Positions 32,773-33,131 of a stretch of DNA of 33,131 bases are shown piece after piece. Where the stretch lies: positions 210,661 to 243,791 of the forward strand of contig KQ964425.1 in assembly GCA_001566745.1 (NCBI GenBank), given 5' to 3'. The notes under the pieces were generated by a model. It was given only the letters and a program-made list of their open reading frames with translations, did not search any database and had not been told where the DNA came from. The position numbers and the translations under genes are program-made. The stretch comes from Conidiobolus coronatus NRRL 28638. Lineage: Eukaryota; Entomophthoromycota; Entomophthoromycetes; Entomophthorales; Conidiobolaceae. Within the stretch, counting starts at the first letter, position 1. Each line of letters begins with the position of its first letter.

Positions 32773-33044
32773 AATATGAAAGATTCCGGTTAAAACGAGG
32801 AAAGTGTCTAAAATTTTTTATTTGGAAAATTTAGAATATTTATAATTTTTAGCTGTTTAAAGCTTATTAAAAAGTAACTTTATTAATTTATTAAAGTTGA
32901 TATTATAGAATTTTAATATTATATTATCATCTATTTTATATGAAATAATTACTATACACGATGAAAATTTGATTATAAAAAAATTAAAATATTGAATTCA
33001 TCCCATTCAAAATTTGAACCAAGTTAACCATAATATTTCATATG
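32773..33044 (+). mobile_element. MITE-like element, copy F
   Basis: It begins AAATATGAAAGATTCCGGTT and has AAAACGAGGAAAGTGTC, then TATACACGATGAAAATTTGA as in copies B and D. Its right end AGTTAACCATAATATTTCAT is worn relative to the family. It is about 270 bp long and runs directly into copy G, sharing the bases CATATG. Confidence 0.82.
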
Positions 33045-33131
33045 AGAGATTCTAGTTAAAACGAGGACAAATTTGACCAAAATTTTTATATGGAAAATTC
33101 AAAATATTTTTGATTTTTAATTGCTTAAAGC
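33039..33131 (+). mobile_element. MITE-like element, copy G, cut by the window end
   Basis: The left end CATATGAGAGATTCTAGTTA is followed by AAACGAGGACAAATTTGACC and TTTTTAATTGCTTAAAGC, as in copies B and D. Only the first 93 bp are in the window. Confidence 0.8.

Noticed and set aside
1-33131. tRNA, rRNA and CRISPR features.
   Set aside because: I looked for the tRNA T-arm motif GGTTCRAAT on both strands, for rRNA-like conserved G+C-rich blocks, and for regularly spaced short repeats. None was found. The MITE copies are too long and too irregularly spaced to be a CRISPR array.

Overview
This window looks like nuclear DNA from a very AT-rich fungus. The long intergenic spacers are almost pure A/T with stop codons in all frames, and compact, mostly intronless genes stand out by their higher G+C. 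The gene content is fungal: a Crh-type GH16 cell-wall transglycosidase with an N-terminal chitin-binding module and a GPI-anchor tail, two Git3/cAMP-receptor-like seven-helix receptors, an AVT-type amino acid transporter, an F-box/LRR-like protein and an alpha-arrestin ending in a PPxY motif. I infer an early-diverging, entomophthoralean-type fungus (Conidiobolus or a relative) from the base composition, small intron, receptor duplication and gene style. The sequence alone does not prove the species.

Layout. Positions 1-3870 are a gene-poor arm with two copies (A, B) of a short inverted-repeat element and several decayed coding fragments. The GH16 gene (3871-4938, +) is tail-to-tail with receptor 1 (5504-6606, -), which has one 53-bp intron. 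After about 3.6 kb of empty DNA carrying element copy C comes an unrecognised 217-residue low-complexity protein (10280-10933, +). An assembly gap of 986 N follows at 12409-13394. Receptor 2 (15361-16425, +) is an intronless paralogue of receptor 1 in the opposite orientation. The amino acid transporter (20420-21742, -), the F-box/LRR-like gene (25482-26741, +) and the alpha-arrestin (31624-32664, +) follow, separated by 3.7-4.9 kb of AT-rich spacer. Element copies D, H (a relic), E, F and G lie in the right half.

The main non-genic content is a MITE-like family of about 270 bp. Termini resemble TATATGAAAGATTCTRGTTAA and the imperfect inverse TTAACYAGAATTACTCATATA, with no coding capacity inside. 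At least seven recognisable copies and one relic occur in 33 kb. Copies B, D, F and G look like one subfamily; A, C and E are more diverged. Copies E and F bracket the arrestin gene, and F directly abuts G.

The genes do not form an operon or an obvious cluster. Functionally they cover cell-wall remodelling, nutrient or signal sensing, amino acid transport, and adaptors for ubiquitin-dependent turnover (alpha-arrestin, F-box). Any functional link between them is inference. The clearest internal evidence of recent evolution is the receptor pair: 42 of the first 50 residues are identical, but the intron near the end of the coding region is present in one copy and absent at the same position in the other.
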